64,000 nucleotides of DNA from Bacillus sp. sid0103 (GTDB lineage Bacteria; Bacillota; Bacilli; Bacillales_B; DSM-18226): NCBI RefSeq assembly GCF_019219025.1, contig NZ_JAHUWN010000008.1, positions 1 through 64,000 of the forward strand, written 5' to 3'. Both the position numbers and the translations under genes were made by a program. Positions 55,028 through 64,000 of the stretch are shown here, in pieces. Under the pieces are notes generated by a model that saw only the letters and a list, made by a program, of their open reading frames with translations, had not been told where the DNA came from and searched no databases. The stretch's first letter is position 1. Each line of letters begins with the position of its first letter.

Positions 55028-55912
55028 ATGAGTAAAGTGAGAAAGGCGATTATCCCTGCTGCGGGGCTGGGTACAAGGTTTTTACCTGCCACAAAAGCAA
55101 TGCCTAAGGAAATGCTTCCTATCGTTGATAAACCAACCATTCAATATATTGTCGAAGAAGCAATTGAGTCTGGAATTGAGGATATTATCATCGTAACAGG
55201 TAAGGGTAAAAGAGCAATTGAAGATCATTTCGATAGTGCCTTTGAGCTTGAAGTTAATTTAGCCCGTAAGGAAAAGTTTGAACTTTTAGAGCAAGTGCGT
55301 AAACCAGGGAATGTTGATATTCATTACATAAGACAAAAAGAACCTAAAGGCTTAGGTCATGCAATTTGGTGTGCAAGAAAGTTCATTGGGAATGAACCGT
55401 TTGCGGTGTTATTAGGGGATGATATTGTCCAAGCAAAAGTTCCCTCTTTAAAACAATTAATGAACGTCTATGATCAAGTTGGTGCTTCTGTCATTGGTGT
55501 TCAGCCCGTCCCAAGAGAAGAAACGAATCGTTATGGAATTATTGATCCAAGTCGGCAAGATGGACGCATGTATGATGTTAGAAACTTTGTTGAAAAGCCG
55601 CCTGTCGAGTTAGCACCATCGAATCTTGCTATTCTAGGCAGATATATTTTAACTCCAGAGATCTTTGAACTCCTTGAAAATCAAGAAACAGGATCAGGCG
55701 GCGAGATTCAACTGACGGATGCCATTCAACGATTGAATAGTATCCAAGATGTGTTTGCGTATGACTTTGAAGGAATCCGCTATGATGTTGGAGAGAAATT
55801 TGGATTCATCAAAACAACGATCGAAATGGCGTTAAGCAGAGAGGAACTGAGGGAGCAATTGCTTGAGTACTTAGCGAAGGTTGTTAAGCAAGAAGTGAGA
55901 ATTAATAAATAG
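55028..55912 (+). CDS. galU: UTP--glucose-1-phosphate uridylyltransferase
   Basis: 294 aa, ATG after AAGGAGATC. GalU/GtaB signature [20 protein letters not shown] near 12, [13 protein letters not shown], then GLGHAIW and LGDDI near 130. It makes UDP-glucose for glucosylation of teichoic acid and glycolipid anchors. It lies 46 bases after the CGT-GT4 gene, so it is probably co-transcribed. Confidence 0.96.
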   Translation: MSKVRKAIIPAAGLGTRFLPATKAMPKEMLPIVDKPTIQYIVEEAIESGIEDIIIVTGKGKRAIEDHFDSAFELEVNLARKEKFELLEQVRKPGNVDIHYIRQKEPKGLGHAIWCARKFIGNEPFAVLLGDDIVQAKVPSLKQLMNVYDQVGASVIGVQPVPREETNRYGIIDPSRQDGRMYDVRNFVEKPPVELAPSNLAILGRYILTPEIFELLENQETGSGGEIQLTDAIQRLNSIQDVFAYDFEGIRYDVGEKFGFIKTTIEMALSREELREQLLEYLAKVVKQEVRINK

Positions 55913-55929
55913 TTTTTTCAAGTAAACAC

Positions 55930-55959
55930 AAGGCTGCTGATTATTTTAAAAGCAGCCTT
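55930..55959 (+). terminator. Possible terminator after galU
   Basis: AAGGCTGCT (55930-55938) pairs perfectly with AGCAGCCTT (55951-55959), but the T run is broken. Partial read-through into the next gene is likely. Confidence 0.5.
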
Positions 55960-55997
55960 ATCGGTGTTTCTTTTAACAAGGTTAGGAGCGGTTTCTA

Positions 55998-57176
55998 GTG
56001 ATTGCATCGTTAAAAGAGTTATTTATTTTGGTATATAAATATGTATTTCAATTCGTTTCTATCCTTCCAGTGAAGAAAAAGCTGATTATGTTTGAAAGTT
56101 TTCTAGGCAAGCAATATAGTTGTAATCCTCGAGCGATATACGAATACCTACAACGGAATCATCCTGACTATGAACTTATTTGGAGTGTCGACCCTCGTTA
56201 TGAAAAAGGATTTATCGATAAAGGAATCCCATATGCACGGCGATTTTCGGTAAAATGGCTGTTCTTAATGGCGCGGGCAAGGTTTTGGGTCACCAATAGC
56301 CGGATGCCGCTGTGGATTCCGAAACCTAAGCAGACCATTTACTTGCAAACTTGGCATGGGACACCCTTGAAGAGGCTTGCACACGATATGAAAGAAGTGC
56401 TAATGGCTGGGACGACGACGGAGCAGTATAAGCAGGAATTTTATCTTGAATCGCGGAACTGGGACTATTTAATTTCTCCCAATCGCTATTCAACCGATAT
56501 CTTTAAGCGTGCCTTTAAATTTGAAAAAGAAATGATTGAATCAGGCTATCCACGAAATGATATTTTTTATAGAGATGACCGTAAGGATAGAACCAAGGAA
56601 TTTAAACAGAAACATTATCTGCCTGAAGATAAAAAAGTAATCCTCTATGCGCCAACATGGCGAGATAACCAATTTCATCAAGAGGGAAAATATAAACATG
56701 ATTTGCAGTTGGATTTGGCTAAACTGAAAGAAGTATTAGGCGATGAATATATTATCATTCTTCGAATGCACTATTTAGTCGCTGAAAACTTTAACTTGGA
56801 GGCGTATAAAGGCTTTGCTTGGGATTTTTCCAAGCATGAGGACATCCAAGAACTTTACCTGATTAGTGATGTACTCATCACGGACTATTCTTCCGTATTT
56901 TTTGATTATGCCAACCTAAAACGACCGATGATTTTCTTTACCTACGATCTTGCAGAATACAAAGATGATATCAGGGGTTTTTATTTTAATTTTGAAGATT
57001 ATGCTCCAGGGCCGCTCGTCGAAACAACCGAAGAAGTGATTGCCGCGATAAAAGGGTTAATGGATGCAAAGGTTCCGGATGAACGCATGAATGAATTTTA
57101 TCAACGGTTTTGTTACTTAGAAGATGGACATGCAGCAGAAAGAGTGGTCAACGAAGTCATTTTAAAGAATCGTTAA
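55998..57176 (+). CDS. CDP-glycerol glycerophosphotransferase family protein
   Basis: 392 aa, GTG start nine bases after TAGGAG. A membrane-associating N-terminus (ELFILVYKYVFQFVSI) precedes a single CGT domain with FESFLGKQYS near 30, HGTPLKR near 121 and ITDYSSVFFDYANLKRP near 296. It is closest in motif detail to the CGT half of the protein at 40682. Length fits TagB/TagF minimal enzymes. It adds glycerol-phosphate units, in the cytoplasm at the membrane. Confidence 0.9.
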   Translation: MIASLKELFILVYKYVFQFVSILPVKKKLIMFESFLGKQYSCNPRAIYEYLQRNHPDYELIWSVDPRYEKGFIDKGIPYARRFSVKWLFLMARARFWVTNSRMPLWIPKPKQTIYLQTWHGTPLKRLAHDMKEVLMAGTTTEQYKQEFYLESRNWDYLISPNRYSTDIFKRAFKFEKEMIESGYPRNDIFYRDDRKDRTKEFKQKHYLPEDKKVILYAPTWRDNQFHQEGKYKHDLQLDLAKLKEVLGDEYIIILRMHYLVAENFNLEAYKGFAWDFSKHEDIQELYLISDVLITDYSSVFFDYANLKRPMIFFTYDLAEYKDDIRGFYFNFEDYAPGPLVETTEEVIAAIKGLMDAKVPDERMNEFYQRFCYLEDGHAAERVVNEVILKNR

Positions 57177-57203
57177 TATGTTTAATGATATATGCATGTG
57201 TGG

Positions 57204-57236
57204 AAACACCCAAGGTCTAAATTTGGGTGTTTTTGT
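57204..57236 (+). terminator. Terminator after the CGT gene
   Basis: AAACACCCAA (57204-57213) pairs with TTGGGTGTTT (57223-57232), followed by TT-G-T-rich tail. Confidence 0.85.
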
Positions 57237-57363
57237 CTTTTTGTAAACCAATGGGGATGGTTTTTTTAGTAATTTTCCGACAAAAATCCCGAAGAATATC
57301 TTTTTAGTATGAGAAAATTTTCCTATTTTTCTATTTGTAAAGAAGTATTTATTGGAATCTATT

Positions 57364-57390
57364 TAAAATCTCCTGTTAATAAGCGATAAT
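57364..57390 (+). promoter_or_regulatory. Candidate sigma-D promoter of an autolysin gene
   Basis: TAAA at 57364-57367 and AGCGATAA at 57382-57389 with a 14-base spacer, near the sigma-D pattern TAAA-N15-GCCGATAT. The gene downstream is an autolysin; B. subtilis lytD, a similar enzyme, is sigma-D controlled. The rest of the 57177-57521 gap is AT-rich with no gene. Confidence 0.35.
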
Positions 57391-57521
57391 ATTAATAGAA
57401 TTCATATAGGTTTCCTAGTTCTTATTGGGGACTTAACTCTTTCGCCATAATATGAGTTTTTTTATTGAATTGTAGAAATTTGCAATTAGCAACGATAGGA
57501 AAATGACAAGGAGGTGGCTAA

Positions 57522-59837
57522 ATGAAACATATCGGGAAGGTTGTCTTGCTATCTACTAGTTTACTATTAGGGGAGATGGCAGCACCTATCGTTCCAAACG
57601 GCTTGCATCAAGCAGAAGCGGCCAGCACGAAAAAATTAGCAAATATCACCTATCAAACTACAGCAAATGTGAATTTACGAATGGGTCCAGCCGCAAAATA
57701 TAAGGTAATTCAACTGATTCCTAATGCCAAAAACGTCACCGCAGTTGAGCAAACGGGAACTTGGACGAAGGTTACCTATCAATATACGGTTAATGGAAAA
57801 AAAATAGCGAAGACAGGCTGGGTTAGTACCTCCTATCTCAAGAAAATTACTGCCACCCCGAAAACGATACTATTTCCAAAAACAACCTATCAAACCACTG
57901 ATAACGTAAACATTCGTTCTGGGGCAAACACGAAGGATAAAGTAGTTATAACGATTCCGAAGGGAAAGACCATCCAAAGTTCGGAAAAATTAAGTGACTG
58001 GTATAAAGTGACCTATACTTATCTTTCAAAAGGTAAAAATGTGACAACCACTGGCTGGGTAATGGGGACTTATTTAAAGGAATACTATAAATATAGTGCG
58101 ATTACGGGTGCTTATTATTTTTCAAAAAAGACAGTGAAGCTTTATTCTACGCCTGATACAAAGAAAACCGCGGTTTACAGCCTGGCAAGCGGCAACGGAC
58201 TGTATTCTGCCTACCAAGCAATAAATAGCGTTGGCCAAACCTGGTTCAAGGTGACGTATAATGGGAAAACCCTTTATGTTTATAGCGGTGATGTAACCAA
58301 ATCCACGTTAACCTCCTTTTCAGCGGCAGAGTATCAATCCAAATTGGAAACCTATTTATACGCATCCTATGGTAAGGCGTATACAAAACTAGTGAAAATT
58401 CCAAAACAAACGATCATTTCTACCAAACAAAGAATTGGAGATTGGTATAAAGTCTCTTATAACGGTAAAACAGGCTATGTCTATAGCGGTGATTTTACGA
58501 CATACAATAAACCTGCCGAGAATCCCGGTCCGGGAGAAACCGACAGGGACGACGTGATCAATCCACCAGCCGATGTGATTACCGAACAAGCCATAGTGAA
58601 GGCTACCTATTTAGTCACGGATCAATTAAATTTAAGACAAGCTGCCGGGACGACTGCCGCTGTTCTATCAGTGATTCCTAATGGCACGATTCTCATCCCA
58701 ACCAGTAAGACATCTAATGGCTGGTATAAAGTTAACTACGCAGGGAAAAGCGGCTATGTATTTGGCACATACTTGCAACAGGTAATAACTGGTGATCCAA
58801 TGGGCAGCAGAGATAGCTATCAGTTTATTGATTTAAGGACACAATCCCTTGTAACAGCCAGTCAGATAAATAATTATATTGCTGGCTATGTAAATAGTAC
58901 AGGAAAGCCGAGTATTTTGACTAATAAAGGACAGGTATTTATCGATGCGGGGAAAAAATATGGGGTAAATGCACTTTATCTGGCCGCACATGCCATTCAT
59001 GAAAGTGCCTATGGAACATCAACCATATCGCTTGCAAAGAATAACTTATTTGGCTTTGGAGCCTATGATGCAGCACCTTTTGTAGCAGCCTACCGGTTTA
59101 CAAGTGTGGAGTGGTGTATTGACTATATTGCCCGTGAAATGAAAACAACTTATTTAAATCCTTCCAATTGGAAGTATCAAGGGGCCTATCTTGGCTTCAG
59201 TACGAAAACATTAACGGATGCAAGAATCAATTCCAATAGTGAAGGCATGAACTTTTTTTATGCAAGTGACCCAAACTGGGGGAAGGCAATCAGCCAGCAG
59301 ATGCAAAAAATTCTTCCATATGATAAGAACTATTATACACAAGCGCGTGTAAATAGCGATATCCCAACAAGGCCGTCGTATCCAGTTGGAAGTGATGTGT
59401 TTCCGGCAAATATCATAGCTGCTGCAAAAAAAGACCTATCTCTTGTCAGTGAAAAAGATGGGGAGGGTACTGCTGGTGTAATGAAGGCGGGAAGTACATT
59501 TCTTCTGTTGGAGAAAACAAATGACTATTGGTTAAAGGTTAAGTTTAATAACAAGGAGTACTGGACAGAGGACGTGGCCTTTAGTAATTACATAAACTAT
59601 TTATCTGTGAAAAATCTAGGTAGAGTTACAGTTTCAGGGCTAAATATGAGAACGGGACCAGCTACATCATATCCTTCCGTTGGAACCTTGGGGTTAAATG
59701 AATTTGTATCCATTGTTATGAAAGCGGATGGATCTTTAATGATGGATACATCAAAATCATGGTACCAGCTGAAAAGGGCAGATGGTTCAAATGCATGGGT
59801 AAGTGCTGCCTACCTTTATACCAAGGATTTAAACTAG
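57522..59837 (+). CDS. Secreted SH3-domain endo-beta-N-acetylglucosaminidase (autolysin)
   Basis: 771 aa, ATG after AGGAGGTGG. Signal peptide 1-33 (ends AEA-AS). Five SH3b-like modules at ~42-420, each with NLRMGP/NIRSGA-type starts and GWV or GYV ends; the glucosaminidase domain at ~425-610 has the AAHAIHESAYGTS motif with the catalytic glutamate, and NLFGFGAYD; one or two more SH3b modules at ~625-771. It cuts the glycan chain of peptidoglycan during growth or separation. Paralogue of the next gene. Confidence 0.92.
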   Translation: MKHIGKVVLLSTSLLLGEMAAPIVPNGLHQAEAASTKKLANITYQTTANVNLRMGPAAKYKVIQLIPNAKNVTAVEQTGTWTKVTYQYTVNGKKIAKTGWVSTSYLKKITATPKTILFPKTTYQTTDNVNIRSGANTKDKVVITIPKGKTIQSSEKLSDWYKVTYTYLSKGKNVTTTGWVMGTYLKEYYKYSAITGAYYFSKKTVKLYSTPDTKKTAVYSLASGNGLYSAYQAINSVGQTWFKVTYNGKTLYVYSGDVTKSTLTSFSAAEYQSKLETYLYASYGKAYTKLVKIPKQTIISTKQRIGDWYKVSYNGKTGYVYSGDFTTYNKPAENPGPGETDRDDVINPPADVITEQAIVKATYLVTDQLNLRQAAGTTAAVLSVIPNGTILIPTSKTSNGWYKVNYAGKSGYVFGTYLQQVITGDPMGSRDSYQFIDLRTQSLVTASQINNYIAGYVNSTGKPSILTNKGQVFIDAGKKYGVNALYLAAHAIHESAYGTSTISLAKNNLFGFGAYDAAPFVAAYRFTSVEWCIDYIAREMKTTYLNPSNWKYQGAYLGFSTKTLTDARINSNSEGMNFFYASDPNWGKAISQQMQKILPYDKNYYTQARVNSDIPTRPSYPVGSDVFPANIIAAAKKDLSLVSEKDGEGTAGVMKAGSTFLLLEKTNDYWLKVKFNNKEYWTEDVAFSNYINYLSVKNLGRVTVSGLNMRTGPATSYPSVGTLGLNEFVSIVMKADGSLMMDTSKSWYQLKRADGSNAWVSAAYLYTKDLN

Positions 59838-59847
59838 CTTAATTGTT

Positions 59848-59877
59848 TTTAACTATTTTTTATAAAAAGTAGTTTTA
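59848..59877 (+). terminator. Possible terminator between the paralogous autolysin genes
   Basis: AACTATTTTT (59851) pairs with AAAAAGTAGTT (59864), an AT-rich stem with a tail containing TTTT. Weak. Confidence 0.4.
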
Positions 59878-59998
59878 TAGATATAAATACCGAGGTGATG
59901 CGATAGTCCTTAATACGAACGTTCATTTCTGATGAGGAATCTTGATTCGTTACGATGACGGAAAAATTGAAAAGTAGAGAGAGAAGGTTGTAGATTTA

Positions 59999-61972
59999 AT
60001 GAATAACATGGGGAAAGTCATGGTTTTATCCACCGGTTTAATACTTGGTGGTTTAAGCAGCGGAGCCACCATTCCGCTGGCACCAATTAGTATCGAGCAA
60101 GCAGAAGCTGCTAGTCTTGTCGTAATTAGTAAAACAACATTTCAAACAACAGCGAACCTAAGATTGCGTGAAGGTGCAGGTACTACATACAAAACGATTA
60201 TCACGATTCCAAAAGGAAAAGTGATCACTGCAACAGAAAAAAAAGGCAGCTATTATAAAGTATCCTATTCGTACACATCCAAAGGCAAAACCTATAAAAA
60301 ATCAGGCTGGGTCAGCGGCAGTTATGTAAAGGAATACTATAAATATATAAACACGAGCGGCACCTATTATTTTACAAAAAAAACAGGGATGCTATACACT
60401 ACGCCTGATACAAAGAAAAAGTCTGTGGGGAGCTTACCAAATGGAAATGGGTTGTACTCAACACAAAAGGTTGTAAACAGTATTGGGAAAACATGGTACC
60501 GTGTACAATACAAAGGTAAATATTTGTACATTTATAGCGGTGATGTTTATAAATCTTCTTCCAAAAGCCTTGCAAACAAGGAATATCAAACCATTAAGGA
60601 TACATATGTCTTTTCATCTTATGGACCTTCCTATACAAAATTGATTTTGATTCCGAAAGGTACTGCCATCTCATCGCTAAAGATGATTGGCAATTGGTAT
60701 GAGGTAAGTTACAAAGGAAAAAAAGGGTATGTTTATAAGGAATACATGCAACCAAAATCAACAAGTACTGCGACGGAAAATCCTTCTGTCACCAATAATG
60801 GCAGTAACTATTTGGTTTTGGATGATGTAAATATGCGGAAATCAGGAGAAGGATCTGCTGTTTTGGCAGTTATTCCAAATGGAAGAAGTGTTAAATCAAC
60901 CGGAAAAAAACTGGGTGACTGGTATCAAGTCATTTACAATGACAAAACTGGCTATGTATATAAAAGCTATCTAAAGGAATATAAATTAACGGATTACCGG
61001 TTTATTGATTTACGAACTAAATCGACTGTGACAGCCAAGCAAATCAATGATTACATTGCAAAAAATACTAATGGTAAGCCCAGTGTATTAGTTAATAAAG
61101 GACAGGCCTTTATTGATGCTGGTATAAAGTACGGTATAAATGCCCTATACTTAGCCGCACATGCCATCCATGAAAGCGGGTTTGGTACATCTAATATTTC
61201 ATTAGGTAAAAAGAACTTATTTGGTTATGGTGCTTATGATGCTGCACCTTTTGTAGGGGCCTACCGGTTTTCAACCGTTGAGCAATGTATCAATTATGTT
61301 GCCCAAAAAATGAAAGCAGATTACCTAAATCCGAACGGTACTCACTTTGAAGGAGCCATGCTTGGTTATCGGACAAATGATTCCACGGGAAAGAGAGTGG
61401 CAAGTAAAAGTATCGGTATGAATTACTGGTATGCAAGTGATCCAAACTGGGGCAATGGTATTGCTAGACACATGCAGAACATCTTGCCTTTTGACCAAAA
61501 ATATTATGATAAAGCGTCCATCAATACAACTGTCCCTGCATTACCGGGCATACCGGCTGGTAAAGACATATTTCCTGCAGGAATACAAGCAAAAGCGAAA
61601 AAGGACCTATCAAGCACGATTAAAAAAGATACAACCTTTATCCTACTTGAGAAATCAAATGATTATAATTTGAAAGTTAATGTAAATACGAAGGATACAA
61701 CTATTAAAGTTGCTTTCTCTACCTACGATGATTACTTTACTGTACTTAACCTAGGGCGAGTTTCTGGTTCTAGTTATTTGAATGTTCGTCCTGAACCTTC
61801 TACTGCTAAAAAGGAAATTGCTCAACTATACTTAAATGATTATGTGCAATTGGTTTTGGATAGCAAAGGAATTATTGTGATGGATAAAACAAAAACTTGG
61901 TATAATATCAAGTTATCCACCGGTAAAACTGGCTGGGTAAGTAAAAATTATATTGTTAGAGAACTGAAATAG
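59999..61972 (+). CDS. Secreted SH3-domain endo-beta-N-acetylglucosaminidase, paralogue
   Basis: 657 aa, signal peptide ~1-37 (ends AEA-AS). Same layout as the previous gene but with fewer SH3b modules: about four before the glucosaminidase domain (~330-510, AAHAIHESGFGTS, NLFGYGAYD) and one after it. Large stretches such as EYYKY...GTYYFTKK and LPNGNGLYS are shared with the neighbour, showing a tandem duplication followed by module loss or gain. Intact and probably active. A clear terminator follows. Confidence 0.92.
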   Translation: MNNMGKVMVLSTGLILGGLSSGATIPLAPISIEQAEAASLVVISKTTFQTTANLRLREGAGTTYKTIITIPKGKVITATEKKGSYYKVSYSYTSKGKTYKKSGWVSGSYVKEYYKYINTSGTYYFTKKTGMLYTTPDTKKKSVGSLPNGNGLYSTQKVVNSIGKTWYRVQYKGKYLYIYSGDVYKSSSKSLANKEYQTIKDTYVFSSYGPSYTKLILIPKGTAISSLKMIGNWYEVSYKGKKGYVYKEYMQPKSTSTATENPSVTNNGSNYLVLDDVNMRKSGEGSAVLAVIPNGRSVKSTGKKLGDWYQVIYNDKTGYVYKSYLKEYKLTDYRFIDLRTKSTVTAKQINDYIAKNTNGKPSVLVNKGQAFIDAGIKYGINALYLAAHAIHESGFGTSNISLGKKNLFGYGAYDAAPFVGAYRFSTVEQCINYVAQKMKADYLNPNGTHFEGAMLGYRTNDSTGKRVASKSIGMNYWYASDPNWGNGIARHMQNILPFDQKYYDKASINTTVPALPGIPAGKDIFPAGIQAKAKKDLSSTIKKDTTFILLEKSNDYNLKVNVNTKDTTIKVAFSTYDDYFTVLNLGRVSGSSYLNVRPEPSTAKKEIAQLYLNDYVQLVLDSKGIIVMDKTKTWYNIKLSTGKTGWVSKNYIVRELK

Positions 61973-61975
61973 ATT

Positions 61976-62009
61976 GGGGCTGACTTGTTTTCAGGTCAGC
62001 TCTTTTTTT
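61976..62009 (+). terminator. Terminator after the second autolysin gene
   Basis: GCTGACTTG (61979-61987) pairs with CAGGTCAGC (61992-62000), then a T7 run. Confidence 0.85.
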
Positions 62010-62082
62010 CGAATTATCCTGAAAAAATGATACATAAATGAGCACAAAAATGGTATTTTGATGGAAATACAAAAGTTCTTCA

Positions 62083-62111
62083 TTGAATTTTAAGTTTCAT
62101 AGTCTTATAAT
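62083..62111 (+). promoter_or_regulatory. Sigma-A promoter of the tagD operon
   Basis: TTGAAT at 62083-62088 and TATAAT at 62106-62111 with a 17-base spacer, ~107 bases before the tagD start. The best promoter match in the window. Confidence 0.65.
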
Positions 62112-62218
62112 GATTTGGTAAAGTTAAAGTTAAGATTATGTTAAATGAAAATAAGTGCTATTGGATGAATAAATATTTACACTTTTTCCGAATACTATTT
62201 ACAGGAGGAATTACACTA

Positions 62219-62617
62219 ATGAAAAAGGTCTTAACATATGGAACATTTGATTTATTACATTTTGGTCATATAAATTTACTTAGTCGCGCCAAAGATCTAG
62301 GTGATTATTTGATAGTTGGTCTTTCTACAGATGAATTCAACAAAGGAAAGAATAAACAGGCATATCATAGTTTTGAAAATAGAAAATTAATTTTGGAATC
62401 GATTCGTTTTGTTGATGAAGTGATTCCTGAAAATACATGGGACCAAAAAATTCAAGATGTTATCAAGCATGATATTGATGTGTTTGTGATGGGTGATGAT
62501 TGGAAAGGCAAATTTGACTTTCTAAAGGAATATTGCGAAGTGGTTTATCTGCCAAGAACAATTGGGATCTCTACTTCACAAATCAAAGAAGATTTAAATG
62601 CTGTCACAAATGGTTAG
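62219..62617 (+). CDS. tagD: Glycerol-3-phosphate cytidylyltransferase
   Basis: 132 aa from ATG 62219, ten bases after AGGAGG; the open frame begins 27 codons earlier at 62138 but that stretch is not part of the family. Nucleotidyltransferase motif GTFDLLHFGHINLL with H14 and H17, VMGDDWKGKFD, and RTIGISTSQI near the end. The length matches TagD/TarD. It makes CDP-glycerol, the donor for all CGT-domain enzymes in the locus. It overlaps the next gene. Confidence 0.96.
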   Translation: MKKVLTYGTFDLLHFGHINLLSRAKDLGDYLIVGLSTDEFNKGKNKQAYHSFENRKLILESIRFVDEVIPENTWDQKIQDVIKHDIDVFVMGDDWKGKFDFLKEYCEVVYLPRTIGISTSQIKEDLNAVTNG

Positions 62618-63809
62618 GGAACTAGCCATTTGTTTTTATTTATTCATCTTTAGGTGTTTTTTTTCGATATTTTCACTCGTTCCGCTTAAAAACAAAACCA
62701 CGTTTGTGGTTAGTTTCGGTGATAACACCCAGTATGTGTATAAAGAAATTTGCCAGCAGCACATACCAACAGACGTGGTTTTTCTATGTGAACAAAAAGC
62801 ATTTCCTAAATTTAAGAACGTGGAGAAGGCCACGACTATACTTTTTGAGGTAAAATATCTCATTAACTGGACGAAGTCTGTATATCACTTAGCCACTTCC
62901 CGACATATTTTTATCGATAACTATTTCGGCTTTTTAGCTGCTGTGTCCTTTAAAAAAGAGGTCAAGTGTATTCAGTTATGGCATGCATCGGGAGCGATGA
63001 AAAAGTTCGGTCTAGAAGATGAATCGATAAAATCTAGAACGGATCGGGCAAAAGAGCGCTTTTTACAAGTATACAGTAGATTTGATCAGGTCGTTGTCGG
63101 CTCAGACGTCATGGCGGAGATTTTCATGAAGTCCTTTAACTTAAAAAAGGAGAATATCCTGCCAACAGGAGTTCCGAGAACCGATTTCTTCTATAATGAA
63201 GAAGCGAAACAAAAGGCGATTGCGAGTTTACTACATCAATATCCAAGTTTAAAAGATAAAAAGGTCATCCTGTATGCTCCCACCTATCGAGACAATGAGT
63301 TAGAACAGTTTAACCTTGTCTTAGAGTTGGATAAAATGGCACGGGAACTAGGACAAGAGTATCGGTTAATTCTACGGTTACATCCTGCGATTGTTAGAAA
63401 GGATGATTATGCAGTTCGATACCCTGATTTCGTTGTCGACCTCTCATCGCGTCAGTATGAAATTAATGAGCTGCTGGTCGCCGCCGATTATTTGATTACC
63501 GATTATTCTTCGATTCCATACGATTTTTCCCTTTTACATAAACCAATCATCTTTTTCACCTATGATTTGGATGAATACAAGCAACAGCGTGGTGTCATGG
63601 AAGGATTTGAAGAGTCCTTACCAGGACCATTAGTAAAAGATACGGAATCGATTATAGAACTTATTCAAAACGACCGCTTCGATTTAACAAAAGTCGATTA
63701 TTATTCTGAAAAATGGAATCAATACTCGAAAGGCCATTCCAGCCAAAACTTGGTTTCCGAGATGTTTGCAGAACAATGTCCTCAAACTCACGTAAAAGGG
63801 GCATTATAA
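62598..63809 (+). CDS. CDP-glycerol glycerophosphotransferase, TagB-like primase
   Basis: 403 aa from ATG 62598, or 399 from ATG 62610, both overlapping the end of tagD, so translation is coupled. A hydrophobic N-terminal segment (ICFYLFIFRCFFSIFSLV) would tie it to the membrane, as in TagB. CGT domain with a variant substrate loop LWHASGAMKKFG near 126 (HASGA instead of HGTPLKK, as in TagB-type enzymes) and ITDYSSIPYDF near 300. It probably adds the first glycerol-phosphate to the lipid-linked disaccharide. It precedes tagG. Confidence 0.88.
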   Translation: MLSQMVRELAICFYLFIFRCFFSIFSLVPLKNKTTFVVSFGDNTQYVYKEICQQHIPTDVVFLCEQKAFPKFKNVEKATTILFEVKYLINWTKSVYHLATSRHIFIDNYFGFLAAVSFKKEVKCIQLWHASGAMKKFGLEDESIKSRTDRAKERFLQVYSRFDQVVVGSDVMAEIFMKSFNLKKENILPTGVPRTDFFYNEEAKQKAIASLLHQYPSLKDKKVILYAPTYRDNELEQFNLVLELDKMARELGQEYRLILRLHPAIVRKDDYAVRYPDFVVDLSSRQYEINELLVAADYLITDYSSIPYDFSLLHKPIIFFTYDLDEYKQQRGVMEGFEESLPGPLVKDTESIIELIQNDRFDLTKVDYYSEKWNQYSKGHSSQNLVSEMFAEQCPQTHVKGAL

Positions 63810-63822
63810 ATAATGAGTACAT

Positions 63823-63858
63823 GCTTCGAGTACCAAATTGCTCGGGGCTTTGTTTTTA
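63823..63858 (+). terminator. Terminator or attenuator between the TagB-like gene and tagG
   Basis: GCTTCGAG (63823-63830) pairs with CTCGGGGC (63841-63848) through two G-T wobbles, followed by TTTGTTTTT. Confidence 0.6.
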
Positions 63859-63927
63859 TAATGCCCATTTGGAAAAATTAATGTATAATGAACAAGGTTA
63901 TTATTAGCGATAGGAAGGACAATTTTC

Positions 63928-64000
63928 ATGAAATCGATGATTACAATTGTAAAGGAGCAAATCAGTTCCTTTTACCTGATCCTGAGGTTATCTGCTTTTG
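63928..64000 (+). CDS. tagG: Teichoic acid ABC exporter permease, start only (partial)
   Basis: 24 codons before the window ends, ATG after AGGAAGG at eight bases. The product starts MKSMITIVKEQISSFYLILR, which closely matches the start of TagG as I recall it (short cytosolic helix KEQ..NFYLI-RLS). It sits right after tagD and the TagB-like gene, as expected for the transporter that exports lipid-linked teichoic acid. tagH probably follows outside the window. Confidence 0.75.
   Translation, partial: MKSMITIVKEQISSFYLILRLSAF

Noticed and set aside
62138..62218. 27-codon extension of TagD
   Set aside because: It has no ribosome site, contains the leader with AGGAGG for ATG 62219, and is absent from the known 129-132 aa family.
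1..64000. CRISPR array, tRNA genes or a complete insertion sequence
   Set aside because: No evenly spaced short repeats, no tRNA-like cloverleaf next to the rRNA genes and no transposase-like protein were seen.

Overview
The window is chromosomal DNA of a low-GC, Gram-positive, Bacillus-type organism (Bacillaceae; I cannot name the species). Evidence: a Bacillus-type 23S/5S rRNA tail, strong AGGAGG-like ribosome binding sites with frequent GTG and TTG starts, LCP, LysM/3D and YkuD wall proteins, and a wall teichoic acid gene cluster.

Layout. (1) 1-460: end of an rRNA operon (23S tail, 5S, terminator). (2) 624-14644, all on the minus strand: a compact eight-gene cluster encoding a secreted/membrane von Willebrand A (vWA) protein, a large tubulin-like protein, two unrecognised proteins, a membrane vWA protein, a beta-rich protein, a zinc-ribbon P-loop GTPase and a large membrane protein resembling GTPase-associated protein 1. 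This is the best candidate for a poorly described system. A divergent plus-strand operon (14845-17717: 49-aa membrane peptide, zinc-ribbon membrane protein, membrane-anchored helical protein) may belong to it. (3) 18000-21000: small membrane proteins and a CPBP intramembrane protease. (4) 21300-40400: an island of secreted wall and surface proteins (L,D-transpeptidase, LysM-3D protein, subtilase with FlgD-like repeats, LCP ligase, giant double nucleotidase, beta-lactamase-like hydrolase, C39 peptidase, polysaccharide deacetylase, acyltransferase). Several share one family of Ig-like repeats. Inside the island, 34029-34516 is a scar where two genes are truncated around a phage tail-fibre-like fragment.

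(5) 40682-64000: a teichoic acid / wall glycopolymer locus. RmlA and RmlB make dTDP-4-keto-6-deoxyglucose; a DegT-family aminotransferase probably aminates it; an ATP-grasp/HAD fusion may acylate the product. GalU supplies UDP-glucose and TagD supplies CDP-glycerol. Five separate proteins carry CDP-glycerol glycerophosphotransferase domains, two of them fused to glycosyltransferases, and one fusion carries GW-like modules inside its GT4 part. Two paralogous SH3/glucosaminidase autolysins interrupt the locus, and the window ends in the first codons of tagG, the teichoic acid exporter permease.

Repeats: a 13-bp palindromic motif (GGTGTCAGGCACC) occurs four times in full and once in part, twice inside genes; an element with 11-bp terminal inverted repeats occurs in two size variants; and a 147-bp repeat bounded by direct repeats separates the tubulin-like gene from the upstream vWA gene. 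No tRNA, CRISPR array, complete insertion sequence or riboswitch was seen.
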